Made by a program: the position numbers and the translations under genes. A stretch of DNA of 64,000 nt, from NCBI RefSeq assembly GCF_013256425.1, contig NZ_CP053904.1, positions 124,001 through 188,000 on the forward strand, written 5' to 3'. Position 1 is the stretch's first letter. Every line of letters starts with the position of its first letter. Source of the DNA: Hymenobacter sp. BRD67 (GTDB lineage: Bacteria > Bacteroidota > Bacteroidia > Cytophagales > Hymenobacteraceae). Positions 1-9,208 of this stretch are shown here, in pieces. The notes beneath the pieces were generated by a model. It was not told the DNA's origin. It worked only from the letters and a program-made list of their open reading frames with translations, and searched no databases.

Positions 1-374
1 ATAATGATGGTAACCGTATCGTCGGGCTGGTCAATAATTTTTAGAATGCGAGCCAGCGTACCTATCGGAAACAGGTCGTCGGTAGTAGGCTCGTCGGCAT
101 CGGGCTGGCGCTGGGCCACTACGCCCACCAGCTTATCATTTTTGGCCGCCAGCTTGCGCACCAGCCGGATGCTTTTCTTACGCGTGACGGTTACGGGCAG
201 CACCACGCCGGGAAAGAGCACTGTGTTGCGCACCGGCAGAATAGCCAGCACGCCGGGCGCGTCCGCGCCCGGCATCAGGTGGTCGGGGTCGGCGGCCATA
301 ATGGCAATGGCTTCGGAAGGTGAATCGGTACCGCCGGCGGCCAGGCGGCCGGGGTGAGTCAAATCAAACGACAT
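1..374 (-). CDS. lon: Lon protease, N-terminal part (partial at window edge)
   Basis: ATP-dependent cytosolic serine protease (endopeptidase La) that degrades misfolded and regulatory proteins. Only the first 124 codons are present; the gene runs off the left edge. After about 45 low-complexity residues the N-terminal LON substrate-binding domain begins with the typical segment LAILPVRNTVLFPGVVLPV and continues RKKSIRLVRKL. The ATPase and Ser-Lys protease domains lie outside the window. The start is the ATG at 374-372, the first Met of the frame. It is divergent from the response regulator at 669, with a structured 294-bp spacer. Identity rests on the LON domain only, which also occurs in short stand-alone proteins; the length of the lead-in favours full Lon. 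Confidence 0.85.
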   Translation of the reverse strand, partial: MSFDLTHPGRLAAGGTDSPSEAIAIMAADPDHLMPGADAPGVLAILPVRNTVLFPGVVLPVTVTRKKSIRLVRKLAAKNDKLVGVVAQRQPDADEPTTDDLFPIGTLARILKIIDQPDDTVTII

Positions 375-444
375 AGAAAAGGCTGTTAGCGAATAGCTAT
401 CAGATACTAGCTGAAGCAAATGGCCGGCTAGCAAGCAATTGGGC

Positions 445-534
445 GGCTGCCACGGTGGCAGCCAGCTCCCAATCAGCTAAGGTAAGCCCCGGCAGGGCTG
501 GCACTGGGGCAAGGGCCGTGCCAGCCCTGCGGGG
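445..534. repeat. Two strong hairpins in the lon / response-regulator spacer
   Basis: Two inverted repeats lie side by side in the divergent spacer 375-668. The first has 9-bp perfect arms around one base (445-463). The second has 13-bp perfect arms (492-504 and 518-530), extended by an outer CCCC/GGGG pairing. Neither is followed by a T-run, so they are not ordinary terminators. The rest of the spacer (about 575-640) is AT-rich and probably holds promoters for both genes. Confidence 0.6.
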
Positions 535-656
535 CCGGCCAAAGCGGCACGTGCGGCTCATGCGCAGAAGCGTAGTATTAGTATTATAAAAGTAAAATAT
601 ATGAAATTGATAAATTTAATTAATGGCTGAGCGCATCGCACTTACGCAAACCTGCC

Positions 657-664
657 GACCTTCG
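657..664 (+). promoter_or_regulatory. -7 promoter box placed for a leaderless response-regulator mRNA
   Basis: GACCTTCG matches the Bacteroidota -7 box (TAnnTTTG) with substitutions at its first and seventh positions. It ends exactly 4 nt before the ATG at 669. Transcription would then start at or within a base or two of the start codon. The same spacing recurs at 14757, 20139 and 29712. Confidence 0.45.
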
Positions 665-668
665 CGCC

Positions 669-1363
669 ATGAGAATTCTGCTGGTGGAAGACGAGGTGGT
701 CGTCACCTACTTTATTCAGAAAGGCATTGAGGCAGAGGGGTACGACCTGCGGGTGGCCTACGACGGGCTGATGGGCCGGGCCATGTTCGACCAGCACCCC
801 TACGACGTGGTAATTCTGGACGTGAACCTGCCCGGCATGAACGGCTTCGACCTGTGCCGCTACATCAAGCAGCACTCGCCCCGGCAGCCGGTACTGCTGC
901 TCACCGCGCTGGATGGGATTCAGGACAAGGAAAATGGCTTCGGGCCGGGGCCGACGACTACCTCGTCAAGCCGTTTGAGTTTCGGGAGCTGCTCTTGCGC
1001 ATCCGGGCGCTGGCGCGGCGCGGGGAAGCCTACGCCGGCCTGCGCCACGTGCTGCGCGTGGCCGACCTGGAGCTGGACATCAATGCCCGCACCGTGCACC
1101 GGGCCGGCCAGCCAATTGAGCTGACCACCCGCGAATACTCGCTGCTGGAATACCTGATGACCAACCAGAACCGTACCGTGAGCCGGGTCGATATTGCCGA
1201 AAAGGTCTGGAACCTGAACTTCGATACCAGCACCAACATCATCGACGTGTACGTAAATTACCTGCGCAATAAGATTGACAAGCCCTTCGGGCAAAAGCTG
1301 CTGCACACGATAGTGGGCACGGGCTATATGATGCGGGGTAAGCAGGTACGCGATGCAGATTAA
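669..1363 (+). CDS. OmpR/PhoB-family response regulator (one frame break)
   Basis: DNA-binding output protein of a two-component system. Receiver domain: RILLVEDE start, phospho-acceptor Asp in VVILDVNLPGMNGFD, switch Thr in LLLTALDG, Lys in DDYLVKPFEF. The C-terminal winged helix includes LTTREYSLLEYLM and TNIIDVYVNYLRNKID. The frame changes at 941-950, where one G appears to be missing; restored, it encodes 231 residues, the normal family size. It overlaps the kinase start at 1353, so the two are translationally coupled. Its likely target is the efflux operon at 2864, whose promoter carries phased direct repeats of the kind this family binds. Family certain, regulon inferred. Confidence 0.9.
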
Positions 1364-2734
1364 ACATAAGCTCCTGCTCTGGTTTGCCGCGCTAGTTATT
1401 GCGCTTTTGCTGGCGCTGGCCGCCTACGTGTACGTGAGCACGGCCCGCTTCCGGGCCCAGACGTTTGCCGAGCGCCTGACCCGCAAAGCGGCCCTTACCC
1501 AGCAGGTGCTGGCGCTGGGCGACTCCGCCGCCGGGGCCATGCTGGCCTCGCTGCCCGAGCAAAGCGAATACGTGTATGCGCCGGGCGGCCAGCGGGTGTA
1601 CTCGGCAGGACTCAACCCGGATTTCCACCCCTCCGCTACGTGGCTGACGCTGGCGCGGGGTCTGGATTCGCTGGCCTTTACCTATCAAAGCCCCGGCCAC
1701 GACGAGCGAAAGGAAGGCATAGCCCTTACCTATAATCGACCGGGTGCCGCTGGCCGTTACGTGGCTGTGGTAACGGCCTACGACCAGCAGGGCTACGACC
1801 AAATGCACCGGCTGCGGCAGGTGCTGGGGCTGGGTATTTTGGGGGCGGTGGCGGTAGTGGGCGCGCTGGGCTGGCTTTTTGCGGTGCGTGCCCTGGCTCC
1901 GCTCACGCTGGTTATCGGCCAGCTGCGCACCTCGCAGGCCGGGGCGGCCGGCTTCCGGCTGCGCCCGGCTAATGCCCGCGACGAAGTAGGCCAGCTGGCG
2001 GCGGCTTTCAATGCTCTGCTGGCCCGGCAGGAAGCCCTGGCCGAGAGCCAGAGTGCGTTCATCTCACACGCCTCGCACGAGCTGCGCACGCCGCTCACTA
2101 CGCTCAAGGGCTGGCTCGAAACCTCCCTGGCCTACGACCAGGATGCTGATAGCCTGCGCGTGGGCCTGGGCCGGGCCGTGCAGGAGCTGGACCGCCTCAC
2201 GGCCCTGACAAACGGCCTGCTTTACCTGGCCCGGCTCGATGGCCCCGACCCCACGCTGCCTACCGCCCCGCTCGACCTGGTGGACGTACTCCTGGAGGTG
2301 GTAAGCACGGCCCAGCGCCAGCACCCCGGCCGCGTACTCAACCTTGACCTGAGCGAGGGCGTGCAGCAGCAGTTGCACGCCCCTTCGCTGCGGGGGCATG
2401 CCTCACTGCTGCGCACTGCCTTGGGCAATCTGGTAGATAATGCCGCTAAGTATTCTAACGGGCAGCCCGTGGATGTATGCCTCGAAATGGATACCGAAAT
2501 GGCCGTACGCATTCGTATCGAAGACCGGGGTCCCGGCATTCGCCCGGAGGAAGCTGAGCGCTTGTTTGAGCCCCTGACCCGCGGCCGCGACGTATCGGCC
2601 GATGTGCCGGGCTTCGGCATTGGGCTGACGCTGGCGCGGCGCATTATTCAGCGGCACGGGGCACGCTGCGGCTGCGGCCCCGGCCCGGCGGCGGCACCAG
2701 CGCCGAGGTAAGCTTGCCGCTGGCTGGCGGGTAG
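1353..2734 (+). CDS. Membrane sensor histidine kinase, partner of the regulator at 669
   Basis: Inner-membrane two-component sensor, about 460 residues. A first membrane helix covers residues 7-27, then a periplasmic region of about 120 residues, a second helix near 150-172 and a HAMP linker. The HisKA box is FISHASHELRTPL. The ATPase domain has the N box LGNLVDNAAKYS, then EDRGPGI and FGIGLTLARR. The frame slips at the G run 2658-2661; adding one G extends the protein to the stop at 2732-2734 and gives a normal kinase C-terminus. The ATG overlaps the upstream stop. Kinase pairs beside RND operons often sense metals or membrane-active compounds, but the periplasmic region gives no ligand clue. 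Confidence 0.9.
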
Positions 2735-2802
2735 GCAGAAAGTGAAAGTGCGCCTGCTATTCTGATGGGGTGAGGCCCCACGCAGAGAGCTACAGAAACA
2801 CC

Positions 2803-2841
2803 TTCTAATAACTTCTAATTTCATCTTAATACCAGTCTAAT
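2803..2841 (+). promoter_or_regulatory. Four helically phased TTCTAAT-type direct repeats (predicted OmpR-family operator)
   Basis: Near-identical heptamers start at 2803 (TTCTAAT), 2813 (TTCTAAT), 2824 (TCTTAAT) and 2835 (GTCTAAT), spaced 10, 11 and 11 bp. All copies therefore face the same side of the helix. OmpR/PhoB-family dimers bind tandem repeats with this periodicity; the PmrA box (CTTAAT, 5 bp, CTTAAT) is the closest known form. An OmpR-family regulator is encoded directly upstream. The array ends 22 bp before the tolC-like start codon, with GGAGG at 2851-2855 between. Confidence 0.65.
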
Positions 2842-2863
2842 ACCACCACCGGAGGTTTGCAGC

Positions 2864-4297
2864 ATGAAGCTGAGAATCTTCCTTTGCCTGAGCTGGCTGG
2901 GCCTGCTGACAGGCCCCGGCCTATTGGTAGCCCGGGCGCAGCAGCCTCAGGGGCTCCCCGAGCTGCCTCGGCCGCTTACCCTGCCACAAGCCCTGGAAGT
3001 AGCGCAGGCCAAGTACCCGGCGCTACGGGCCCGGCAGGCCGCCGTACGGGCCGCTGAAGCAGATGTGCGTACCAACCGGTCAGCCTTTTTGCCGCAGGTA
3101 ACAGTGCAGGCGCAGGCCCTTAATGCTACTGCCAACCAGGTGCGCGGGGCCTACCTGCCGGGCGTCGCTTTTTCGGAGTCGGGGGCCGTAAAATCGACCG
3201 GGCCCGACGGGCGTACCAACTTTTCCAGCCTGGGGGTGCTGGCCATCGAGTGGCCAGCCGTCACGTTCGGCCGCTACCGGGCCAGCGAGAATCGCTCGGA
3301 AGCAGCTGTATCGGCTGCCCAGGCCGATTACGACCAAGCCGTATTCGAGTATCAGGCGCAGGTGGCCGATGCCTATCTGCTGGCCCTGGGAGCTGAGAAG
3401 GCGGTAGCCTTGCAGCAGGCTAACCTGGCGCGCGCCCAGCAGCTGGCTGTGGTTATCCGGGCGGGTACGCGTTCCGGCATCCGGCCGGGTATCGACTCTT
3501 CCACTGCCAATGCCGAGCTGGCCCGCGCCCGGCTGCAAGTGCTGGCGGCCCGGCAGCAGGCCCGAACGCAGCGCACCCGACTGGCGGGCTTGCTGGGCCA
3601 GCCCACCCAGGAGGTGCAGCTCGACTCCATGCAGTTTTATTCGCGCCTGCCAGTGGCCGGCGCTGCCGCGCCCGATACTACCCGCGCTACCAACCCGCTG
3701 CTGCGGGCCTACCGCCAGCGCATCGTGGCCAGCCAGGCGCAAGCCTCATTGCTTAATGCTAATAAACGTCCCAGTCTCAACTTATTGGCTTCGAGCTGGG
3801 GCCGGGGCTCGGGCGTGCGCGACGCCGTGGATGACAAAGGTAATTTTGTCATCGACTCATCGCCGGGCGCCGGGCTGCCCTTCAAGGCCTATAACTATAT
3901 GGTGGGCGCCACCCTCACGTGGCGGGCCACTGAGCTGATTCACTCGGGGCGGGCGGTGCAGGCGCAGCGCATTCGCAGCGAGCAGGCCCGCGCCGATTAC
4001 GACGAGCAGGCCCTGCAGCTCGAAACCCAGCTTCAAAACGCCCGCCTGCAAGTAGAGCTGGCCCAGCAAACGGCCCTGGCGGCGCCCGCGCAGCTGGCCG
4101 CTGCCCGCCAGGCCTACACCGCCGCCCGCGCCCGCTACGACGCCGGACTCGACAACCTGCTCGTGCTCACCCAGGCCACCGAGGCGCTCAACCGCGCCGA
4201 AACCGACCAGGCCCTGGCTACCAACAACCTCTGGCGCGCCGTGCTGCTGCAAGGCGCGGCCGGCGGTAGCCTCGGCGGGTTGCTGGGGCAGCTGTAG
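2864..4297 (+). CDS. TolC-family outer-membrane efflux protein
   Basis: Outer-membrane channel of a tripartite pump; trimers form a beta-barrel joined to a periplasmic alpha-helical tunnel. It has 477 residues, normal for the family. A signal peptide (LSWLGLLTGPGLLVARAQ) is followed by the repeated OEP helices, with characteristic LTLPQALEVAQAKYPAL near the N-terminus and a second related repeat ending ARYDAGLDNLLVLTQATEAL. The start ATG follows a good ribosome-binding site (GGAGG, 8 bp upstream). It is the first gene of the efflux operon, followed after a 144-bp gap by the RND pump at 4442 and the adaptor at 7818. Substrate is unknown. Confidence 0.93.
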   Translation: MKLRIFLCLSWLGLLTGPGLLVARAQQPQGLPELPRPLTLPQALEVAQAKYPALRARQAAVRAAEADVRTNRSAFLPQVTVQAQALNATANQVRGAYLPGVAFSESGAVKSTGPDGRTNFSSLGVLAIEWPAVTFGRYRASENRSEAAVSAAQADYDQAVFEYQAQVADAYLLALGAEKAVALQQANLARAQQLAVVIRAGTRSGIRPGIDSSTANAELARARLQVLAARQQARTQRTRLAGLLGQPTQEVQLDSMQFYSRLPVAGAAAPDTTRATNPLLRAYRQRIVASQAQASLLNANKRPSLNLLASSWGRGSGVRDAVDDKGNFVIDSSPGAGLPFKAYNYMVGATLTWRATELIHSGRAVQAQRIRSEQARADYDEQALQLETQLQNARLQVELAQQTALAAPAQLAAARQAYTAARARYDAGLDNLLVLTQATEALNRAETDQALATNNLWRAVLLQGAAGGSLGGLLGQL

Positions 4298-4319
4298 CTA
4301 AGAGTCCTGATTAAGAACA

Positions 4320-4406
4320 TCATGCTGACGAAGGAAGCATCTCTGCCGCTTCGTTGCTAAGGCATTGAATAGTTGACCGGTAGAGATGCTTCCTTCGTCA
4401 GCATGA
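4320..4406. repeat. 29-bp inverted repeat between the tolC-like gene and the RND pump
   Basis: Arms 4320-4348 and 4378-4406 are complementary with one mismatch, around a 29-bp loop. The core TCATGCTGACGAAGGAAGC looks like a dispersed intergenic element rather than a terminator, because no T-run follows. It sits inside an operon and could tune the relative expression of the channel and the pump. Confidence 0.7.
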
Positions 4407-4441
4407 CGGACGACTTTTAAAGAAGCCAACAGCTTAATCAA

Positions 4442-7400
4442 ATGCTTAAAGCTGCCCTTGCCAAACCCATCGCCGTTATCGTGGCCCTGCTCGGCATACT
4501 CGTTTTTGCCGGGCTGGCGCTGGGCGTATTCCGGTTGATATTTTTCCCCGGCTCAACCTGCCGACCATCTACATTGCCCAGCCCTACGGCGGCATGACGC
4601 CGGGCCAGATGGAAGGCTTTATTGCCACGCGCTACCAGAACCAGATGCTCTATGTATCGGGTATTAAGGACGTGGAAGTGAAGAACATCCAGGGCTTGTG
4701 CCTGGTCAAGTGTACCTTCTACGAAGACGTGAACATGGCCCAGGCCGCCGGTGAGGTAGCCAGCCAGGTGAGCCGCGTGATGAGCTACCTGCCGCCCGGC
4801 TCGGTGCCGCCCACGGTAGTACGCTTCGATGCTAGCAGCCTGCCGGTGGGCGAGCTGGTGTTCAGCTCGGCCAGCGCCTCGCTAGGGCAGATGCAGGATT
4901 TGGCCTCGACCAAAATTCGGCCGCTGTTCTCGCAGATTCCGGGCGCGTCGGCCCCGCCGCCTTTTGGCGGCAACGAGCGCACGGTAGTGGTGCGCGTTGA
5001 CCCCGACAAGATGAAAAGCTATGCCCTCACGCCCGATGAAATTGTGTCGGCCATCGTGAAAAACAACCAGGTTTCGCCGGCCGGGGCCGTGGGCATGGGC
5101 GACTACATGGTGATGACCCGAGCAACACGGTGCTGGATAAAATAACTGATTTTTTGAATATTCCGCTGCGGCAGGGCGTAGGGCCCAGCGTCTTCATCCG
5201 CGACATTGCCACGGTGGAAGACGGTACCGACATCCCGGTGGGCTACGCCCTCATCAACGGCAAGCGCTCGGTGTATATCCCCGTCACGAAATCGGCCGAT
5301 GCCTCCACCATGAGCGTAGTAAGCGCCCTCAAGGCTAAGCTGCCCGAGATGCGCGCCCTGCTGCCCGATAATATTCAGCTCAGCTACGAGTTCGACCAGT
5401 CGGTGTACGTGACGCAGGCCGTGCATAGCCTCGCCTTTGAGGGCGGGCTCGGCGCGCTGCTCACGGGCCTGGTGGTGCTGCTGTTTCTGGGCGATTTGCG
5501 CTCGTCGCTTATCGTGATTCTCACTATTCCAGCCTCTATTCTGTCGGCTATTCTGCTGCTTCAGCTCTTCGGGCAAACCATCAACCTGATGACGCTCTCG
5601 GCTTGTCGCTGGCCATCGGTATCCTGGTCGACCAGGCCACGGTGGTGATTGAAAACATTCACCAGCACTTGGAAATGGGCAAGCCCAAGGCCCGCGCCAT
5701 CCTGGATGCCAGCCAGGAAGTGTCGTTTCCGCTGCTGCTCATTACGCTCAGCATTCTGGCCGTATTTGCGCCGGCGTTTCTTATGAGTGGGGTGCCGCGG
5801 GCATGTTTATTCCGCTTTCGCTCTCGGTGGGCTTTTCGATTATCGTGTCGTATGTGCTCTCGCAAACCTTTGTGCCGGTGGTGGCCAACTGGTGGCTGAA
5901 AGGCCACGCCCACCCTGGTCCGCACGACCTGAGCCTGCTGCCCGACCTAAGCGAGCCCCGCGATGAAGCCCAGGAAACCTACGAGCTGCACCACCCCGAA
6001 AAAGTCACCGGCTTCGAGCGGGTGAAGCTGCATTATCTGGCTTTGCTCGACCGGCTGCTGCGCCACCGGGCACTGGTAGCTACTGTGTATGGCGTGGTGT
6101 GCGCCGCCATTATCGGCACGTGCTTCTACTTCATCGGGCAGGATATGATGCCCAAAATCACGCACTCCAAGCAGTTTCAGGTGCGCCTGGTGGCGCCCGA
6201 GGGCATGCGCATCGAGCGCACCGAGAACCGTACCAAGCAGATTATTAAGATTATCCAGGATATTGTGGGGCCGCAGAACGTGGCCATCACCTCAGCCTTC
6301 GTGGGCATGACGCCCAGCTCGTATGGCACGAGCGCGCTCTACGTCTTCAACGCCGGCCCCAACGAGGCCGACTTGCAGGTGAACCTGGCCGAAGACTACA
6401 AGGTGCAGAACCTGGACGCGCTGAAGGATAAAATCCGCCAGGCAGTGGCCCACCAGGTGCCCGACGTGCAGCTCAGCTTCGAGCCCATCGAGCTGACCGA
6501 CAAGATTATGAGCCAGGGTGCCCAAACGCCCATCGAGGTGCTGGTAGCTGGCAAAAGCCTATCCGATGGTAAAGGCTATGCCGATAAGCTCGTGGCCCGT
6601 CTCAGGCAGATTGCCTACCTGCGCGACGTGCGCATCAATCAGCCCCTGAGCTACCCCACGGTGCAGATTACCGTAGACCGCGAGCGGGCCGCGCAGTTTG
6701 GCCTCACCCCCGACCAGATTGCTAGGTCGCTGGTAGCGGCCACGTCGAGTAGCCGCTTCACGGCCAAAAACCTGTGGCTCGACCAGGGCAAGGGCTTTGC
6801 CTACCAGGTGCAGGTGCAGCTCGCCTCGCAGGACATGAAAACCGAGAACGACATGCGCAATATTCCGCTCGTGCCGGGCCAGCTGCGCCCCACTTTGGGC
6901 GACGTGGCCACGCTGCGCACCGCCACCGTGCCCGGCGAGTACGACCGCATCGGGCCGCGCCGCATCATCACGGTTTCGGCTAACATCAACCGGCAGGACC
7001 TGGGCACCGCCACCCGCGCTGTGCAGCAGGCCATCAAGGAAGTGGGTGCGCCGCCCAAGGGCTCGGTGGTACAGGTGCGGGGCCTGTCCCAGCTGCTCGA
7101 AGAAACCCTGAGCAGCCTGCAAACCGGCCTGGCACTGGCCGTCGTGGTCATTTTTCTGCTGCTGGCCGCCAATTACCAGTCGCTGAAAGTAGCCGGTGTG
7201 GTGCTCGTGACGGTGCCGGCCGTGCTGGCTGGCTCGCTACTGCTGCTGCTAGTCACGGGCCAGACTCTGAACCTGCAATCGTACATGGGTATCATCATGT
7301 CGGTGGGCGTGTCGGTGGCTAATGCCGTGCTGGTTGTCACCAATGCCGAGAGCCTGCGCCTGCGCTACCGCGATGCCACGGCCGCCGCCCGCCTGGCCGG

Positions 7401-7704
7401 CGCGGCCCGCCTGCGTCCCATCCTGATGACGAGCATCGCCATGATTGCCGGTATGCTGCCAATGGCCTCGGGCCTGGGCGAAAGCGGTGAGCAAACCGCC
7501 CCGCTGGGCCGGGCCGTGATTGGCGGCCTGCTGGCCTCCACGGTTGCCGCCCTGCTGATTCTGCCAGTGGTGTTTGCGGCTGTGCAGCGCAAAACCACTT
7601 TTGTATCTGTCTCGCTCGACCCCGACGACCCGGAAAGTGCCGACTATGACCGCACCGTGGCCCCTACGGCCGAGCGCCCGCAGCCCGAGCCGGCGCTGGC
7701 TTAG
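4442..7704 (+). CDS. RND efflux pump, inner-membrane permease (four frame breaks)
   Basis: Proton-driven trimeric transporter of the AcrB/HAE type, about 1,088 residues when restored. It starts MLKAALAKPIAVIVALLG, the usual first helix. Pore and docking domains follow in two related halves (QPYGGMTPGQMEGF; TVDRERAAQFGLTPDQIA), with twelve helices expected. Frame breaks lie near 4535, 5117 (missing C), 5600 (missing G) and 5799 (missing G); conserved RND sequence continues in the new frame each time. The fourth-helix relay reads ILVDQATVVIEN, so the usual second Asp is Gln. The tenth helix reads GVSVANAVLVV, lacking the AcrB Lys. It belongs to the operon with the channel at 2864 and the adaptor at 7818. 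Confidence 0.9.
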
Positions 7705-7817
7705 CTAACTGCTTGCTAAAGAATGTCATGCTGCGCTGGGCCCTGCATGACGCTCTTTTTTGGGTAGCTGCGCGAGCAGAAGCCCTTACCCCCCTTTCGC
7801 CTTGCATTTTGCATTCT

Positions 7818-8954
7818 ATGACCTCCCGACTCCCGCTTTCTTTCCGCCCGACTCAATTGCTGACCCTGGCGACTTTGCTGGCTGCACCTGCCCTGCTGCT
7901 GAGCGGCTGCGGCTCGCCGGGCAACGCAGATGAGCAAGCCGCTGCTAAAGCGCCGGCCGCCGGCCCCGCCACCTATGCGGCCGTCAGGGTGACGGCCGCG
8001 CCCCCGGCCCAGGCCCTTACCCTGCCCGGCGAGCTGGAAAGCTTTTACCAGACCGACATCACGCCGCGCGTGAGCGCCTATGTGCGCCAGGTGAATGTAG
8101 ACATAGGTGACCACGTGCGGGCCGGCCAGGTGCTGGCCGAGCTCGATGCCCCCGAACTGACGGCCGCCCTCAGCGAGGCGCTGGGTAAGCAAAAAGCTGC
8201 TGAGGCCACCGCCCAGGGTAGCCAGGGCAGCTACCGCCGCCTGCGTCAAACAGCCCGTACTGCCGGCGCCGTGTCACCCCTTGCCGTAGACCAGGCCCGC
8301 ACCCAGGCCACCAGCGACAGCCTGAATGTGGTGGCGGCCCGTGCGCATTACCGGGCCGCTGCCCAGATGGCGGCCTACCTGCGCCTGACTGCCCCCTTCG
8401 CCGGCACCATCACGGAGCGCAATGCCGCCCCCGGTGCCATGGTAGGCCAGGGCACGGGCTTGCCCTTGTTCCGGCTGCGGCAGCTCAACCCGCTGCGTTT
8501 GCGAGTGGCCGTGCCCGAGGCTTACGTGGGCGAAATCAAAAATGGCAACCCGGTGCAGTTCACGGTGCGGGCCTTTCCGGGGCGCACCTTCACCGGCAAG
8601 CTCACCCGCACGGCCGGCAGCGTACAGGCCGCCACCCGCTCCGAGCAGGTCGAGCTGGACATTCCCAACCCGAAAGAGGAGCTGAAGCCCGGCATGTTCG
8701 CCTCGGCCAGCCTGCCGGTGAAAGTCTCGGCGAACAGCCTGTTCGTGCCCAAATCGGCGGTGGTAAACACTGCTGAGCGCACCTACCTCATCCGCGTGGC
8801 CGACGGCCGCACCGAGCTGGTAGACGTGCAGCTTGGTGATGAGAACGCTGGCCAGGTGCAGGTATTTGGCCAGCTCCAGGCCGGCGATGTAGTGCTGAAG
8901 GCGGGTAATGAGGAGATTGTGGCCCGCCAGCCAGTGCGCGTAACCCTGCGTTAG
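7818..8954 (+). CDS. RND periplasmic adaptor (membrane fusion protein) lipoprotein
   Basis: Links the RND pump to the TolC-like channel. The start at 7818 is chosen because it gives a lipoprotein signal with the lipobox LLLSGC; the frame opens earlier (7713) but that extension lacks a signal. Biotinyl-lipoyl-like sequence is seen in PRVSAYVRQVNVDIGDHV (residues about 70-90) and the matching half TAPFAGTITERNAAPGAMV, separated by a helical hairpin rich in Ala and Gln. Beta-barrel and membrane-proximal domains follow. It has 378 residues, normal for the family. It is the third gene of the efflux operon, 113 bp after the pump. No metal-binding His/Met cluster is apparent. Confidence 0.92.
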   Translation: MTSRLPLSFRPTQLLTLATLLAAPALLLSGCGSPGNADEQAAAKAPAAGPATYAAVRVTAAPPAQALTLPGELESFYQTDITPRVSAYVRQVNVDIGDHVRAGQVLAELDAPELTAALSEALGKQKAAEATAQGSQGSYRRLRQTARTAGAVSPLAVDQARTQATSDSLNVVAARAHYRAAAQMAAYLRLTAPFAGTITERNAAPGAMVGQGTGLPLFRLRQLNPLRLRVAVPEAYVGEIKNGNPVQFTVRAFPGRTFTGKLTRTAGSVQAATRSEQVELDIPNPKEELKPGMFASASLPVKVSANSLFVPKSAVVNTAERTYLIRVADGRTELVDVQLGDENAGQVQVFGQLQAGDVVLKAGNEEIVARQPVRVTLR

Positions 8955-9208
8955 CCGGCAGGGCAGTAGCCCTGGCAGAGTAAGCCGGCGCGCTGCGCAC
9001 GGCCAGTTCCAGCCTTCGCCTGAAGCCGGGCTACGTAGTGCTGCCCGCTCGTTTACCAGCCCTGTGGCTTGGACAGGCCCCCGCAATGACAAAAGAGGGC
9101 GAGGCTTTGTAGCTATCGTGCACCCTAACGCCGAACCCGCAGTAGTGATTTGATAATAATGGCTATTATGTAAGAACTTGCAGCCCTATTCTGCCCTGCT
9201 GCCTGCTC

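Noticed and set aside
4..357. Plus-strand open frame at the left edge
   Set aside because: It is the antisense shadow of the Lon N-terminal coding region, which has the recognisable LON domain.
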